From NCBI RefSeq assembly GCF_000379665.1, contig NZ_KB903359.1, positions 1,269,340 to 1,333,339 of the forward strand: DNA of 64,000 nucleotides. The letters run 5' to 3'. Source of the stretch: Butyricimonas synergistica DSM 23225. GTDB taxonomy: Bacteria; Bacteroidota; Bacteroidia; Bacteroidales; Marinifilaceae. The translations under genes were made by a program, and so were the position numbers. Position 1 is the first letter of the stretch; each line of letters opens with the position of its first letter. A model generated the notes under the pieces. The model saw nothing but the letters and a program-made list of their open reading frames with translations. It searched no databases and was not told where the DNA came from. Shown piece by piece: positions 35,841 through 46,791 of this stretch.

Positions 35841-36743
35841 CTATTCAGCCATACGGTATTCATTCGGTGTACACCCCACCACTTTCTTGAATGCCCGGCT
35901 GAAATACTGGGGATACTGATAACCCAAGGCGTATGCGATTTCGCTAACGCTCTTTTCCAAATTAGCCAGCATATCTTTCGCTGTATCCATGATTTTCTGT
36001 TGCACATACTCCTGTGCCGACTTGCCCGTTTCTTTTTTTATCAAGTCACCAAAATAATTGGCAGACAGATGCAGTTGTTCTGCACAATAGGCCACGGATG
36101 GCGTTCCGTACGATTGTGGCTTATCTGATGCGAAATATCCATCAAGCAACTCTTCAAAACGAGCCAATATATCCTTGTTAGCTTTCTTGCGGGTGATGAA
36201 CTGGCGATCATAGAAACGGGTACAATAGTTCAGAAACAATTCTATGGCAGACGCGATGATCATATTACTATGTTTATCCATACCATTATTTATCTCGTCG
36301 TCTATTTTCTTCAAACAGTCAATAATAGTTTCGCGTTCTTGCAGCGAGAGGTGAAGAGCCTCACGGACATCGTACGAAAAGAACGTGTAGTCCTTGATAT
36401 GCCGGCCGAGCTGTGTTCCACGTAACAATTCTGGACTGAAATAGAGGCACCAACCTTTCGCCTGATAAGTGGACCCATCCGCTGGATAACCGAATACCTG
36501 CCCCGGTGATACGAACACGAGCGTGTTTTCTTGATAATCGTATTCTTTGCGCCCGTATTTTAGATAGTCTGCACACTTTACATCTTTCAAAAAGATCACA
36601 TACAGGTCAAAGTTTTTCCGGCAATTCGGTATGGGACGCATAATTTGCGAACCTTCGAATACATTGACCAAAGGATGTCGGTTTTCAACTCCCCAATGTT
36701 CATTGTACTCTCCAACAGTTTTTATATTTACGATCTTATCCAT
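35841..36743 (-). CDS. AraC-family transcription regulator
   Basis: The protein has 300 residues. The N-terminal cupin-like ligand domain (residues 20-150) contains VFVSPGQVFGYP and GWCLYFSPELL. The C-terminal AraC domain has two HTH motifs (SVAYCAEQLHLSANYFGDLIKKETG and SEIAYALGYQYPQYFSRAFKKVVGCTPNEYR). It probably controls the operon of hydrolase, CMD-cupin and flavodoxin on the other strand, which begins with a truncated relative of itself. The -7 box TATTTTTG (36774-36767, minus strand) lies 24 bases before the ATG. Confidence 0.92.
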   Translation of the reverse strand: MDKIVNIKTVGEYNEHWGVENRHPLVNVFEGSQIMRPIPNCRKNFDLYVIFLKDVKCADYLKYGRKEYDYQENTLVFVSPGQVFGYPADGSTYQAKGWCLYFSPELLRGTQLGRHIKDYTFFSYDVREALHLSLQERETIIDCLKKIDDEINNGMDKHSNMIIASAIELFLNYCTRFYDRQFITRKKANKDILARFEELLDGYFASDKPQSYGTPSVAYCAEQLHLSANYFGDLIKKETGKSAQEYVQQKIMDTAKDMLANLEKSVSEIAYALGYQYPQYFSRAFKKVVGCTPNEYRMAE

Positions 36744-36766
36744 AACTATTTATCTTTTGTTGAATA

Positions 36767-36774
36767 CAAAAATA
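36767..36774 (-). promoter_or_regulatory. -7 box (TATTTTTG) for the AraC gene
   Basis: The minus-strand motif matches TAnnTTTG and ends 24 bases before the start codon at 36743. No clear -33. Confidence 0.4.
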
Positions 36775-36860
36775 ACATATTTCCCCGACTATCTTTCGTT
36801 ATCAGTAAAAGTTATACTCCAATCAGTAATTTGGATAGCTGTTTCCTTGTAGAACCGGAA

Positions 36861-36868
36861 TAATTTTG
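36861..36868 (+). promoter_or_regulatory. -7 box (TAATTTTG) ahead of the truncated AraC gene and its operon
   Basis: TAATTTTG matches the -7 consensus 20 bases before the ATG at 36888. It probably drives the truncated AraC gene and the three genes behind it. Confidence 0.42.
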
Positions 36869-36887
36869 CATCATCAATCAAAAGAAT

Positions 36888-38529
<1,642 letters not shown>

Positions 38530-38539
38530 TGACACTAGT

Positions 38540-39604
38540 ATGAGAAAAATACATGTAATTATTTGCATCTGCCTTATGACAGCAATGAATACAATGGCAC
38601 AACCCGCCTCGTCGGATAACGGACTGACCATGCGTCAGCAACACATCGTGAAAATCACCTCCTGCACGGGCAAAGGCGACTTGGAGAACCTGAAACCCGC
38701 CCTTGCCGCAGGATTGGACTACGGGCTAACCGTGAACGAAATCCGCGAACTCCTGATACACGCGTATGCCTATTGCGGTTTCCCTCGCAGTCTCCGTGCC
38801 TTGCAAACCTTCATCGCTGTTCTGGACGAACGAAAAGCACAGGGCATTGAAGACACCGTGGGCAGGGACGCCTCTCCCGTCGAAGACAACCGCACCCGTT
38901 ACGAACGAGGCCGCGACATACTGGCAAAAATCTCCGGCATTCCGGCCGATGCGCCCAAAGCCGGGTATGCCAAGTTCGCCCCTGCCATCGAGCGTTTTCT
39001 CAAAGAACATCTTTTCGCCGACCTCTTCGAGCGCGACGTGCTGACCTATTCCGAACGGGAATTAGCCACGGTATCGGTCATCGCCGCATTGGGCGAAAGC
39101 GTTGAACCGATGTTGCGTGGACACATAGCCATCTGCCAAAACCTCGGCATGACGGAAGAGCAACTCGACCAGGTACTTGCCATCGCAACAACCGGCATAG
39201 CTAATTGTGCTGTCAAAGATATTTTCCCGAAAGGGAACAAACTCCCTGACACCCCGAATTTCACGGGCGAGGCGTGGCTTGAAATGTTCGTCACGAAAGC
39301 CGACTCAATGGATTGTACAGTAGGCAACGTGACCTTCGCACCGGGTGTACGCAACAGTTGGCATTCACATCCGGGTGGGCAGATTCTGCCCTGCACATCC
39401 GGTGAAGGACGCTATCAGGAAAAAGGCAAGCCTGTACAAGTGCTGCGTCCCGGCGATGTCGTGAAGATCGCCCCGAACGTGATACATTGGCATGGAGCCG
39501 CCCCCGATAGCGAGTTTACACACATCGCCATAGGCTCGCAGCAGTCGAAAGGCGGTGCCGTGTGGCTAGAACCCGTAACAGATGAAGAATACGATAACCA
39601 ATAA
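38540..39604 (+). CDS. exported carboxymuconolactone decarboxylase-like protein with C-terminal cupin
   Basis: The protein has 354 residues and a signal peptide (MRKIHVIICICLMTAMNTMAQ by eye, Ala-Gln end). There are two CMD-type helical repeats: residues 25-100 (LTVNEIRELLIHAYAYCGFPRSL) and 145-225 (YSERELATVSVIAALGE, then HIAICQNLGMTEEQLDQVL). The first has one Cys near His (HAYAYCGF), not a CxxC pair, so AhpD-type peroxidase activity is unlikely. A cupin follows (residues 255-345) with metal ligands in WHSHPGGQ and HWHGA. It begins 10 bases after the hydrolase. This CMD-cupin fusion is common near flavodoxins and AraC regulators; the reaction is not established. Confidence 0.88.
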   Translation: MRKIHVIICICLMTAMNTMAQPASSDNGLTMRQQHIVKITSCTGKGDLENLKPALAAGLDYGLTVNEIRELLIHAYAYCGFPRSLRALQTFIAVLDERKAQGIEDTVGRDASPVEDNRTRYERGRDILAKISGIPADAPKAGYAKFAPAIERFLKEHLFADLFERDVLTYSERELATVSVIAALGESVEPMLRGHIAICQNLGMTEEQLDQVLAIATTGIANCAVKDIFPKGNKLPDTPNFTGEAWLEMFVTKADSMDCTVGNVTFAPGVRNSWHSHPGGQILPCTSGEGRYQEKGKPVQVLRPGDVVKIAPNVIHWHGAAPDSEFTHIAIGSQQSKGGAVWLEPVTDEEYDNQ

Positions 39605-39616
39605 AAATGATCGAAC

Positions 39617-40318
39617 ATGAAAAAAGAAATTATAACAGCAGGAATACTGGCAATCATCGCTTGTACGATAACAATCTATTGTTGGGCGGCAGGACGTGAA
39701 AACATATCGAAAGGAACAAATACGGTGCAGGGCGTATCGGATCAACCTATCCAAACAATCGCGAACAGAACCAAAGGGAAGTCACTGGTCGTTTACTTTT
39801 CCGTTCCCGAAACAGACGGTGTGGATGCTTCGTCGGGCGCAAGCCGCATCCTTTCCAATGGAAAGATAATGGGAAACACTCAATATGTTGCTACCATTAT
39901 CAGTGAAGCCACGGGAAGCGACCTTTTCGAGATAAAGACAGTCCACACCTATCCCGGTTCGCATAAAGCTCTGATTGATACTGCAAAAATGGAAATCGAC
40001 AATAACGCCCGTCCGAAGCTGGCTACGCATATCGAGAATCTGAAGGATTACGATGTGGTGTTCGTCGGGTTCCCCAACTGGTGGTACGACATGCCGATGC
40101 CGCTCTATTCGTTCTTCGACGAGTACGATTTCAGAGGCAAAACCATCATCCCGTTCTGCACGCACGGCGGTAGCCGTTTCTCTGATGCGATTAAAACTAT
40201 CCGGGAACTGGAAAAAGGCGCTAACGTGCTCGACGGCTACGCCATTGCCCGAGACCACGTAGCAAATTCAAAAGACGGGGTATTGAAATGGTTGGAGAAA
40301 ATAGGGATGAAAAAGTAA
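39617..40318 (+). CDS. exported or membrane-anchored flavodoxin
   Basis: The protein has 233 residues. An N-terminal hydrophobic helix (EIITAGILAIIACTITIY) would anchor or export it. The flavodoxin domain starts at KSLVVYFSVPETDG, the FMN phosphate loop contains SNGKIMGNTQYVA, and FVGFPNWWYDMPMP provides the isoalloxazine-contact aromatic residues; CTHGGSRFSDAI follows. It belongs to the flavodoxin-like NAD(P)H oxidoreductase group. It lies 12 bases after the CMD-cupin gene, so it probably supplies reducing power to the same pathway. A 23-bp inverted repeat terminates the operon. Confidence 0.88.
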   Translation: MKKEIITAGILAIIACTITIYCWAAGRENISKGTNTVQGVSDQPIQTIANRTKGKSLVVYFSVPETDGVDASSGASRILSNGKIMGNTQYVATIISEATGSDLFEIKTVHTYPGSHKALIDTAKMEIDNNARPKLATHIENLKDYDVVFVGFPNWWYDMPMPLYSFFDEYDFRGKTIIPFCTHGGSRFSDAIKTIRELEKGANVLDGYAIARDHVANSKDGVLKWLEKIGMKK

Positions 40319-40369
40319 AACGACAGAACAATCATTGCATCATCGTTACCTAACCGCAAAAAACCTGTA

Positions 40370-40433
40370 TGAACGAATCATAAACGTAGCATAAACACAA
40401 ATTTACGTCTATGCTACGTTTATGATTCATTCA
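40370..40433. terminator. 23-bp inverted repeat between convergent genes
   Basis: The left arm begins TGAACGAATCATAAACGTAG (40370-40392) and is repeated inverted at 40411-40433 with one mismatch in 23. The loop has 18 bases. It separates the flavodoxin operon from the convergent relA gene and probably ends both transcripts, although no long T tract follows. Confidence 0.55.
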
Positions 40434-40475
40434 TGATTTGTACTTGAGGTAGAGAATCGATAGACCTATGGTTGT

Positions 40476-42659
40476 TCACTCTTTCACTGAATCCTGACGA
40501 TACACCCGGATGACGCCCTGTATCCTTTTCAAACGAGAGATCAATTGCGAGAGGTGTTCCGTGTCACTGACCAGCACAGTAATCTGACCGTCAAACAATC
40601 CCTCGCAGGAATTGATGGACAAGCCGCGGAGTGTGATCTTCGGGTCTTTCGAGATGACCTCGGTGATCTTCGTCACCATCCCCGCGTCCTCCCGACCGAC
40701 GATACTCAACACGGTCTGGTAGGACGTAGCCCCGGCATTCGTCCATGCCGCCTGCACGATACGGTAAGGATAGCGGCGTTGCAGGTCGATCACGTTCTTA
40801 CACTGTGTCCGGTGAATTTTGATGCCTTCGCCGATGGAAACGAAACCGATAATATCGTCACCGAAAACGGGATTGCAGCAACGGGCAAACTTGTAGACCA
40901 CATTGTCCACGTTCCGGTCAATCAACAACACATCCTCGCTGATCGGGCGGGAAGGCATCACCAGCACTTCCTCCCGAGGGGGAGTGACGGTCCGTTCTTC
41001 CTCCTTCGGGCGGGTGATAAACTCCTTAATCTCCGACATATCAAGCTTTTCCTCGGCTATTGCTTGATAGAGGTCGATGGCAAACTTGTATTTATAGTGT
41101 TGCTGCAAACGATGGATCACCTCGTCTGTCAACTCCAGTTTCCAATTCTTGAAACGGCGTGCCAGCATCTCTTTTCCCAGCGTCGCCTGCGCGCGGGAAT
41201 GCTCGGTGAGAAACTGCCGGATCTTGTTGCGTGCCTTGGAAGTGATGGCGATATTGAGCCAATCGGCACTCGGCTGTTGGTTGTTGGAGGTGAGAATAGC
41301 CACTTGGTCGCCGTTCTTCAGCACGTAGCGCAACGTTTCGTTGCGCTGGTTGACCTTCCCCCCCACGCAACGGGAACCTACTGCCGTGTGGATAGCGTAA
41401 GCGAAATCAAGCAAGGTTGCCCCCGCGGGCAACGTCTTCAAATCCCCCGCCGGGGTAAACACGTGTACCTCTTTGTCCTGCAAATTGATCTTGATGTCGT
41501 CGAGCATATCGACTGCACCGACATCGGAACTCTCCAGTATCTCGCGTAACTCGGTCAGCCATTCCTCGATCGCCTTGTCGGCAGTTCCACCCTTATATTT
41601 CCAGTGGGCAGCAAAGCCTTTCTCCGCCACCTCATCCATACGCTCCGTGCGAATCTGCACTTCCACCCAACGGTTGTTCAGTCCCAGCACGGTGGTCTGG
41701 AGCGACTCGTACCCGTTGGACTTCGGCACGGAAATCCAGTCGCGCAACCGCTGCGGGTTCGGCGTGTATTTGTCCGCCACGATGGAGTACGCCCTCCAAC
41801 AATCCGCCTTTTCCTCCGCTCCCGAACTCTCCAGTATAAAGCGCACGGCAAAAATATCGTATATTTCCTCGAACTCCACTTGCTTCTTTCGCATCTTGTT
41901 GAGGATGGAAGCGATGGTCTTCGTCCGCCATTTCACCTTGAACTTGATTCCCCGGTTGTTGAATTCCTCCACGATCGGGGCGATAAACTCGTTGATATAT
42001 TTCTCTCGGGCTTCCCGGCTACCTTCCAGTTTCATGGATATTTCCCGGTACACCTCCGGCTCACTATAACGCAATGCCCGGTCTTCCATCTCCGACTTGA
42101 TATTGTACAACCCCAAGCGATGGGCGAACGGGATGTAGATAAAACTCGTCTCCCGCGCCAGCTCCCGCTGTTGCTCGGGACGCAGGTTGTCGGCATGGCG
42201 CAGGTCGTACAACTTCTCCGCGAGGAAGATCAACTGCACACGCACGTCCTCGGCAAAACTTAATAATAATTTTCGGAAATTATCAGAATCGACAACCCGA
42301 TGGGTAGCATAAATACGGCTGATGTCATGCAAACCGGACAAGATTTGTGCCACCTTGTCACCAAACACCGCCTTCACCCGCTCGATTTTCAACGTGCCGG
42401 ATTCCACCACCCGCCGCAAAACGAGGCAGATGATCGAGGTACGCCCCAACCCGATCTCGGAGGTGATAATCATCCCGATGTCCATCAAACGGATAAGCTC
42501 CTCTTCCGTCACGGGCTTTGCATCTCCGCCACCATTCATCGCCGTGTCGAAAGCCTTGCGCACCAACCGCACATCCTCGGCGGACACCAGATTCTTACAT
42601 GATTTTAATAACGCTCTGTATTTTTTCTGTATATTCGTGTAGGTAATAGATTCTGACAT
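40476..42659 (-). CDS. relA: RelA/SpoT-type (p)ppGpp synthetase
   Basis: The protein has 727 residues. The N-terminal hydrolase-like region (residues 30-190) lacks the HD dyad: where hydrolases have LLHDVVED it reads LVLRRVVESG. It is therefore probably synthesis-only. The synthetase domain is intact: KTIASILNKM, YDIFAVRFIL with the catalytic Asp, SVPKSNGYESLQTTV and VEVQIRTERMDE. A TGS domain (VHVFTPAGDLKTLPAGATLLDFAYAIHT), helical/zinc-finger-like segment (ARCCNPVFGDDIIGFV) and ACT domain (VLSIVGREDAGMV) follow. It makes the stringent-response alarmone on starved ribosomes. The symbol follows this domain reading; a separate SpoT elsewhere would be expected. Confidence 0.9.
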   Translation of the reverse strand: MSESITYTNIQKKYRALLKSCKNLVSAEDVRLVRKAFDTAMNGGGDAKPVTEEELIRLMDIGMIITSEIGLGRTSIICLVLRRVVESGTLKIERVKAVFGDKVAQILSGLHDISRIYATHRVVDSDNFRKLLLSFAEDVRVQLIFLAEKLYDLRHADNLRPEQQRELARETSFIYIPFAHRLGLYNIKSEMEDRALRYSEPEVYREISMKLEGSREAREKYINEFIAPIVEEFNNRGIKFKVKWRTKTIASILNKMRKKQVEFEEIYDIFAVRFILESSGAEEKADCWRAYSIVADKYTPNPQRLRDWISVPKSNGYESLQTTVLGLNNRWVEVQIRTERMDEVAEKGFAAHWKYKGGTADKAIEEWLTELREILESSDVGAVDMLDDIKINLQDKEVHVFTPAGDLKTLPAGATLLDFAYAIHTAVGSRCVGGKVNQRNETLRYVLKNGDQVAILTSNNQQPSADWLNIAITSKARNKIRQFLTEHSRAQATLGKEMLARRFKNWKLELTDEVIHRLQQHYKYKFAIDLYQAIAEEKLDMSEIKEFITRPKEEERTVTPPREEVLVMPSRPISEDVLLIDRNVDNVVYKFARCCNPVFGDDIIGFVSIGEGIKIHRTQCKNVIDLQRRYPYRIVQAAWTNAGATSYQTVLSIVGREDAGMVTKITEVISKDPKITLRGLSINSCEGLFDGQITVLVSDTEHLSQLISRLKRIQGVIRVYRQDSVKE

Positions 42660-42810
42660 AACAGGGTCAATTTAGCAATTTCAAACTTCTTTATTCTTAT
42701 CAAAAAGAATGCCGCTATTAAAATTGAAACAAACAGAATCTCTGAATCCTTCAATCAAAAAATCATAAATCTAAAATCGATCGTATCACGAATCGATAAG
42801 ATCAACAAGT

Positions 42811-44577
42811 CTATCTTTTTAGCGGTGTTACGATAATGTTGTATTTGGAATCATAATGAATCAGGTACAATCCCCGGTTTTCCAAGCCGCCGAAGTTTCC
42901 CATCGGACGGAAGCGGAAGCGGGTAAACATACCCTCGGCATCAGAGTTGCGCAAGGAGTTCAACGTGTTTGTCCGTTCTTTCTCCACGAGCGGGATAAAA
43001 TACAATGCCATATCGAAAGCACGGTTAGCAATATTGTTCGGTTCCGAATAGAAGTATTCCCTGTGTTTTGCAGAAAAAGACGTTGCCGTTTTCCCCTGGT
43101 AATCCACGTAGCTGTTTGCCATGATTTTCACGTTTAGCTTGTAGAACATTTCCTCGTCAATGGAAGTAAACTTCAACCACTCCGGGAAACCGATCACCGT
43201 GATCTTAAAATGATCTGCCAATGCCGAAAGCACGGGCAACGTACGACTTGCCGCCGCTTCGTTAAGCGTCGGGAAAATGATAATATTCTCCACTCCGGGG
43301 CGTAACACCTTGCGTACCGAATCGACGTGCATCTGGGGACGCCACCGGTAATCCACCATCGGCTCGGCAATCTCCCCTTGCAAATGGGCACGAATCAATG
43401 CCGGCAAACGGCTTTCTTCACCGGAACGAGCGTTGCCGTCCGGGATAATATTTATCAAGTGGGCTTCCCGACTATTAGCCGACACCCAACCTGCCATTTC
43501 CTCAACCAACGAAGAGTTACATATATTCATTTGCACGAAATTCGGGAAACGAGCCAACTCTCCCGCTCTCGACGAAAGCGGGTAAATCATGGGAATCACC
43601 CTATTTTGCAATTGCTCGGCTACCAGTTTATAGGTATTCGCGTAAACGGGACCGATAATCAGATCGGGCGACAATTGATTTAACTCCCCGATCACGGCTT
43701 GTGTTGCCGCCACATCACGTTCCGTGTCATACACGTGAAGGTCGATCGTGTAACCCAGCCGTTTCAAGCTGTCTGCCGCCATCAGCACCCCCCCGTAAAA
43801 TTGGAGGAACGGCGCGGACTTCTCGCTCAAACGCCATCTCTCGTCACGAATATTTACGCCCAGCGTATCCACCGGAATCTCCTCGGCGGAAAATGGTAAT
43901 TTATTATCTTTCACGGACAGGGGCAACAAGAGAGCCACTTTCACGTGATGCCGTTCGAACGCCACCTCGGGAATCACGAACGTGGTATCCCCTACCACCT
44001 GCTGGATCATCCCGTCGAGGGAATCCCGGGCAGGCGGGTAAAAAGCCACGTGGGTTGCCTCCTCCTTTTCCCGGCGTGCTGCTTCTTGCTCTTGGCGGTC
44101 AAGCCAGCGCAATTCAGCCTCCAATACACCCCGGTCTATCTGGCGCAACGGCAAGCGTACCACCGCCCCCTCGGCAATCGGACGGCTCACGTCGTACTCC
44201 GGGTTCTCCTTCAATATCCGTTTCAGCTTGATATCAAACTTTCGGGAAAGCGAATAGAGTGTTTCTTTCGGACGCATCCGGTGATAGTAATATTTGTCGT
44301 CCACCCGCTTGAAAGGCTCGACGTGAGGAATTTGCAACACCTCGCCCACGGAGAGCGCATTGTCCTGCTTCCCATTCAAAGCCTTCACCTCATCGACCGA
44401 CACCCCATATGCCTTACAAATAGAAAAAAGCGTCTGCTTGGGTTGCACCGTGTGGAGATAAAAGGATTTTCCACCGATCACGACCAATTCTTTCGACTTC
44501 TCTATCTTGACTTCTTGCGCGTTGATATGTCCTGACACGCAAAACAACAGGAGTAAAAATGCAACTCTTACCATCAT
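42811..44577 (-). CDS. LysM protein fused to a periplasmic ligand-binding domain
   Basis: The protein has 588 residues and a signal peptide (MMVRVAFLLLLFCVSGH, cleavage near NAQ). Two LysM modules bind peptidoglycan: residues 40-85 (HTVQPKQTLFSICKAYGVSVDEVKAL) and 98-145 (HRMRPKETLYSLSRKFDI). From residue 210 to the end a type I periplasmic-binding (amino-acid ABC receptor-like) fold is visible (VKVALLLPLSVKD, LSPDLIIGPVYANTYKLV, VIPMIYPLS). The combination is widespread in Bacteroidota as a peptidoglycan-associated protein. It may sense or bind a cell-wall fragment, but the ligand is unknown. It is divergent from the PASTA gene, with back-to-back promoters. Confidence 0.88.
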   Translation of the reverse strand: MMVRVAFLLLLFCVSGHINAQEVKIEKSKELVVIGGKSFYLHTVQPKQTLFSICKAYGVSVDEVKALNGKQDNALSVGEVLQIPHVEPFKRVDDKYYYHRMRPKETLYSLSRKFDIKLKRILKENPEYDVSRPIAEGAVVRLPLRQIDRGVLEAELRWLDRQEQEAARREKEEATHVAFYPPARDSLDGMIQQVVGDTTFVIPEVAFERHHVKVALLLPLSVKDNKLPFSAEEIPVDTLGVNIRDERWRLSEKSAPFLQFYGGVLMAADSLKRLGYTIDLHVYDTERDVAATQAVIGELNQLSPDLIIGPVYANTYKLVAEQLQNRVIPMIYPLSSRAGELARFPNFVQMNICNSSLVEEMAGWVSANSREAHLINIIPDGNARSGEESRLPALIRAHLQGEIAEPMVDYRWRPQMHVDSVRKVLRPGVENIIIFPTLNEAAASRTLPVLSALADHFKITVIGFPEWLKFTSIDEEMFYKLNVKIMANSYVDYQGKTATSFSAKHREYFYSEPNNIANRAFDMALYFIPLVEKERTNTLNSLRNSDAEGMFTRFRFRPMGNFGGLENRGLYLIHYDSKYNIIVTPLKR

Positions 44578-44597
44578 CTGATTACTTATTTTCAGAG

Positions 44598-44646
44598 CAA
44601 AAATAGTAAAATAGTAGTGATAATTGAAAAATCTCTCTTATTTTTG
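44598..44646. promoter_or_regulatory. divergent -7 boxes for the LysM and PASTA genes
   Basis: On the minus strand TATTTTTG (44605-44598) lies 21 bases before the LysM ATG. On the plus strand TATTTTTG (44639-44646) lies 35 bases before the PASTA ATG. Both fit TAnnTTTG; -33 elements are weak. Confidence 0.45.
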
Positions 44647-44681
44647 CAAGATGAAGACAATTTAAAAACTTTATAAACTAC

Positions 44682-45506
44682 ATGGGTTTCTTTAAAAAAG
44701 GACATATCATCGTGTTACTCGTCAACCTGGTCGTGGCAGTCATCCTGCTATTCGTAATCGGGTATATCGTATTAAGGCAACTGGATAAATACACGAACCA
44801 CGGCTATTATATCGCCGTGCCGGAATTACGGGGACTTACCCCGGCAGAGGCTGCCCCTTTTGCCAAAGAAAAGAAATTACAAATCGTCGTCGTCGATTCC
44901 ATTTACGACAACAACGCGAAGCCGGGTACCGTCGTGGAACAATTCCCCGCCCCCAACGCCCGCGTGAAGAACAACCGGGCGATACAATTGACGATCAACG
45001 CCAACGCCCCGGAAAAAGTGATATTCCCCAACCTGCGTAACACGGCTTTCCGACAATCGTTGCAACGGTTGCGCAGTCTCGGGCTGAACATCGGGAGGAT
45101 AGAATATGCCCCGTCAAATTACAAGAATCTCGTATTGGACTTCAAATATAAAGGCAACGTACTGCAACCCGATACCGTCCTCCAGAAAGGGGAAACCGTG
45201 GATATCGTGCTGGGTAACGGCAACACGTCCAACGATCAGGTAGCTATCCCCAACCTGCTCGGCAAGACGCTCGCGGAAGCCCGGAACATCACACTGTACG
45301 CTTTCCTGAATATAGGCGAAATCATCCCCGACAACACGGTACGAACAGAAGCCGACCGCATGACGGCAGTCATATACCGACAAACACCCGAGGCGGAGGA
45401 AAACATGACCATGAAGATGGGAAGCGATATTATACTCCACCTCACGAAAGACGCACAAAAAATAATGGCACTGGATTCCCTGTCCATCGAGGAGCAATTA
45501 CCATGA
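44682..45506 (+). CDS. membrane protein with three PASTA domains
   Basis: The protein has 274 residues. A short cytoplasmic start is followed by one membrane span (IIVLLVNLVVAVILLFVIGYIV, about residues 9-30 in shortened form). Three extracytoplasmic PASTA repeats begin at VPELRGLTPAEA, FPNLRNTAFRQSLQ and IPNLLGKTLAEA. PASTA modules bind peptidoglycan or lipid II-like ligands. No kinase domain is attached. The stop overlaps the start of the pseudouridine synthase gene (ATGA), so the two are translationally coupled, an association kept in many Bacteroidota. Confidence 0.88.
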   Translation: MGFFKKGHIIVLLVNLVVAVILLFVIGYIVLRQLDKYTNHGYYIAVPELRGLTPAEAAPFAKEKKLQIVVVDSIYDNNAKPGTVVEQFPAPNARVKNNRAIQLTINANAPEKVIFPNLRNTAFRQSLQRLRSLGLNIGRIEYAPSNYKNLVLDFKYKGNVLQPDTVLQKGETVDIVLGNGNTSNDQVAIPNLLGKTLAEARNITLYAFLNIGEIIPDNTVRTEADRMTAVIYRQTPEAEENMTMKMGSDIILHLTKDAQKIMALDSLSIEEQLP

Positions 45507-46576
45507 TAGAAGAAGAATTAGAAGAGCTAGAAGAATTAAACGAGGACGAAACGGAACAGGAGCAGGAAAGCTACGAGCATTTCCGCCTGGAAGTCGACCC
45601 CGGACAGAACTTGTTGCGTATAGACCGCTTTCTGGTAGACCGCCTGCCGAACGTGTCGCGCACCAAGATACAAGAGGCGGCAGAAGCCCAATGCATACAA
45701 GTGAACGGCAAGCCCGTGAAATCGAACTACCGGGTGAAGCCCAAAGACCTCGTGACCTTGATGTTGCCCCACCCGAAACGGGAAATACGGGTAATCCCGG
45801 AGGACATACCTCTCCGCATCGTGTACGAGGACGACTGCCTCATGGTAATCAACAAGGAACCGGGCATGGTGGTGCACCCCTCCTATGGGCATTACACGGG
45901 CACGCTGGTGAACGCCCTCGCGTGGCACTTGAAAGGCAACCCGCTGTTCAAAGAGAATGATCCCCGACCGGGACTGGTACACCGGATAGACAAGGATACC
46001 TCCGGTTTGCTCGTCATCGCTAAAACGGAAGAAGCGAAAACCAAATTAGCATCGCAATTCTTCCACAAGACATCGAGCCGGAAGTACGTCGCAGTCTGTT
46101 GGGGTAACTTGGAAGAAGAAACCGGAACCGTTATCGGCAATATCGGCAGAAGCATCTCCAACCGCAAGATCATGGGAGTATTTCCCGAAGGCAGCGACTA
46201 CGGCAAACACGCCGTCACCCACTACCGCGTATTGGAACGCCTCGGTTACGTCAACGTCGTGGAATGCGTGCTGGAAACCGGACGCACCCACCAGATACGG
46301 GCACATTTCAAGTCAATCAAGCACCCTTTGTTCAACGACCCCGAGTACGGCGGCAACGAGATATTGAAGGGAACGACATTCACGAAATACAAACAGTTCG
46401 TGCAAAACTGTTTCGCTATCTGTCCCCGTCAAGCCCTGCACGCCAAAACCCTAGGTTTCGAGCATCCCGCCACGGGCGAATGGATGGACTTCGACTCGGA
46501 AGTCCCGCAAGATATGCAACAGTTGATCGAGAAGTGGCGAGGCTACGTTGCGAACAGGGAAATGGAAGAGGCTTAA
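45503..46576 (+). CDS. RluD-type 23S rRNA pseudouridine synthase
   Basis: The protein has 357 residues. An acidic N-terminus (EEELEELEELNEDETEQEQE) precedes an S4 RNA-binding domain (residues 35-95, LLRIDRFLVDRLPNVSRTKIQ). The catalytic domain contains LVHRIDKDTSGLLVIAKT with the nucleophilic Asp, and ETGRTHQIRAHFKSI and PRQALHAKTLGFEHP. These are RluA/RluC/RluD family signatures. RluD modifies helix 69 of 23S rRNA; the exact target here is presumed. It overlaps the PASTA gene by four bases. Confidence 0.92.
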   Translation: MIEEELEELEELNEDETEQEQESYEHFRLEVDPGQNLLRIDRFLVDRLPNVSRTKIQEAAEAQCIQVNGKPVKSNYRVKPKDLVTLMLPHPKREIRVIPEDIPLRIVYEDDCLMVINKEPGMVVHPSYGHYTGTLVNALAWHLKGNPLFKENDPRPGLVHRIDKDTSGLLVIAKTEEAKTKLASQFFHKTSSRKYVAVCWGNLEEETGTVIGNIGRSISNRKIMGVFPEGSDYGKHAVTHYRVLERLGYVNVVECVLETGRTHQIRAHFKSIKHPLFNDPEYGGNEILKGTTFTKYKQFVQNCFAICPRQALHAKTLGFEHPATGEWMDFDSEVPQDMQQLIEKWRGYVANREMEEA

Positions 46577-46706
46577 TATGATCCATATTCCGAAATATCC
46601 CCGACAGGGAGAAATCAAGCTGAAATAAGGGAGAGAACAAGCCGAAGAAAGGGAACAACTTTGAATCACTCCCGGTACAAAGTCAATACAACATCGCTCG
46701 CGAAGG

Positions 46707-46746
46707 TCTTTGCACCGAAGTTGAAACGACTTTGCACCGAAGTTGA
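46707..46746. repeat. two copies of a short direct repeat in the gap after the pseudouridine synthase
   Basis: CTTTGCACCGAAGTTGA occurs at 46708-46724 and 46730-46746, 22 bases apart. The remaining gap (46577-46791) between two convergent genes shows no gene and no strong hairpin. Confidence 0.4.
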
Positions 46747-46791
46747 TCCCTATTCTCACCCCGTTCTCTCCCCTATCTCACCGAAATCTAT

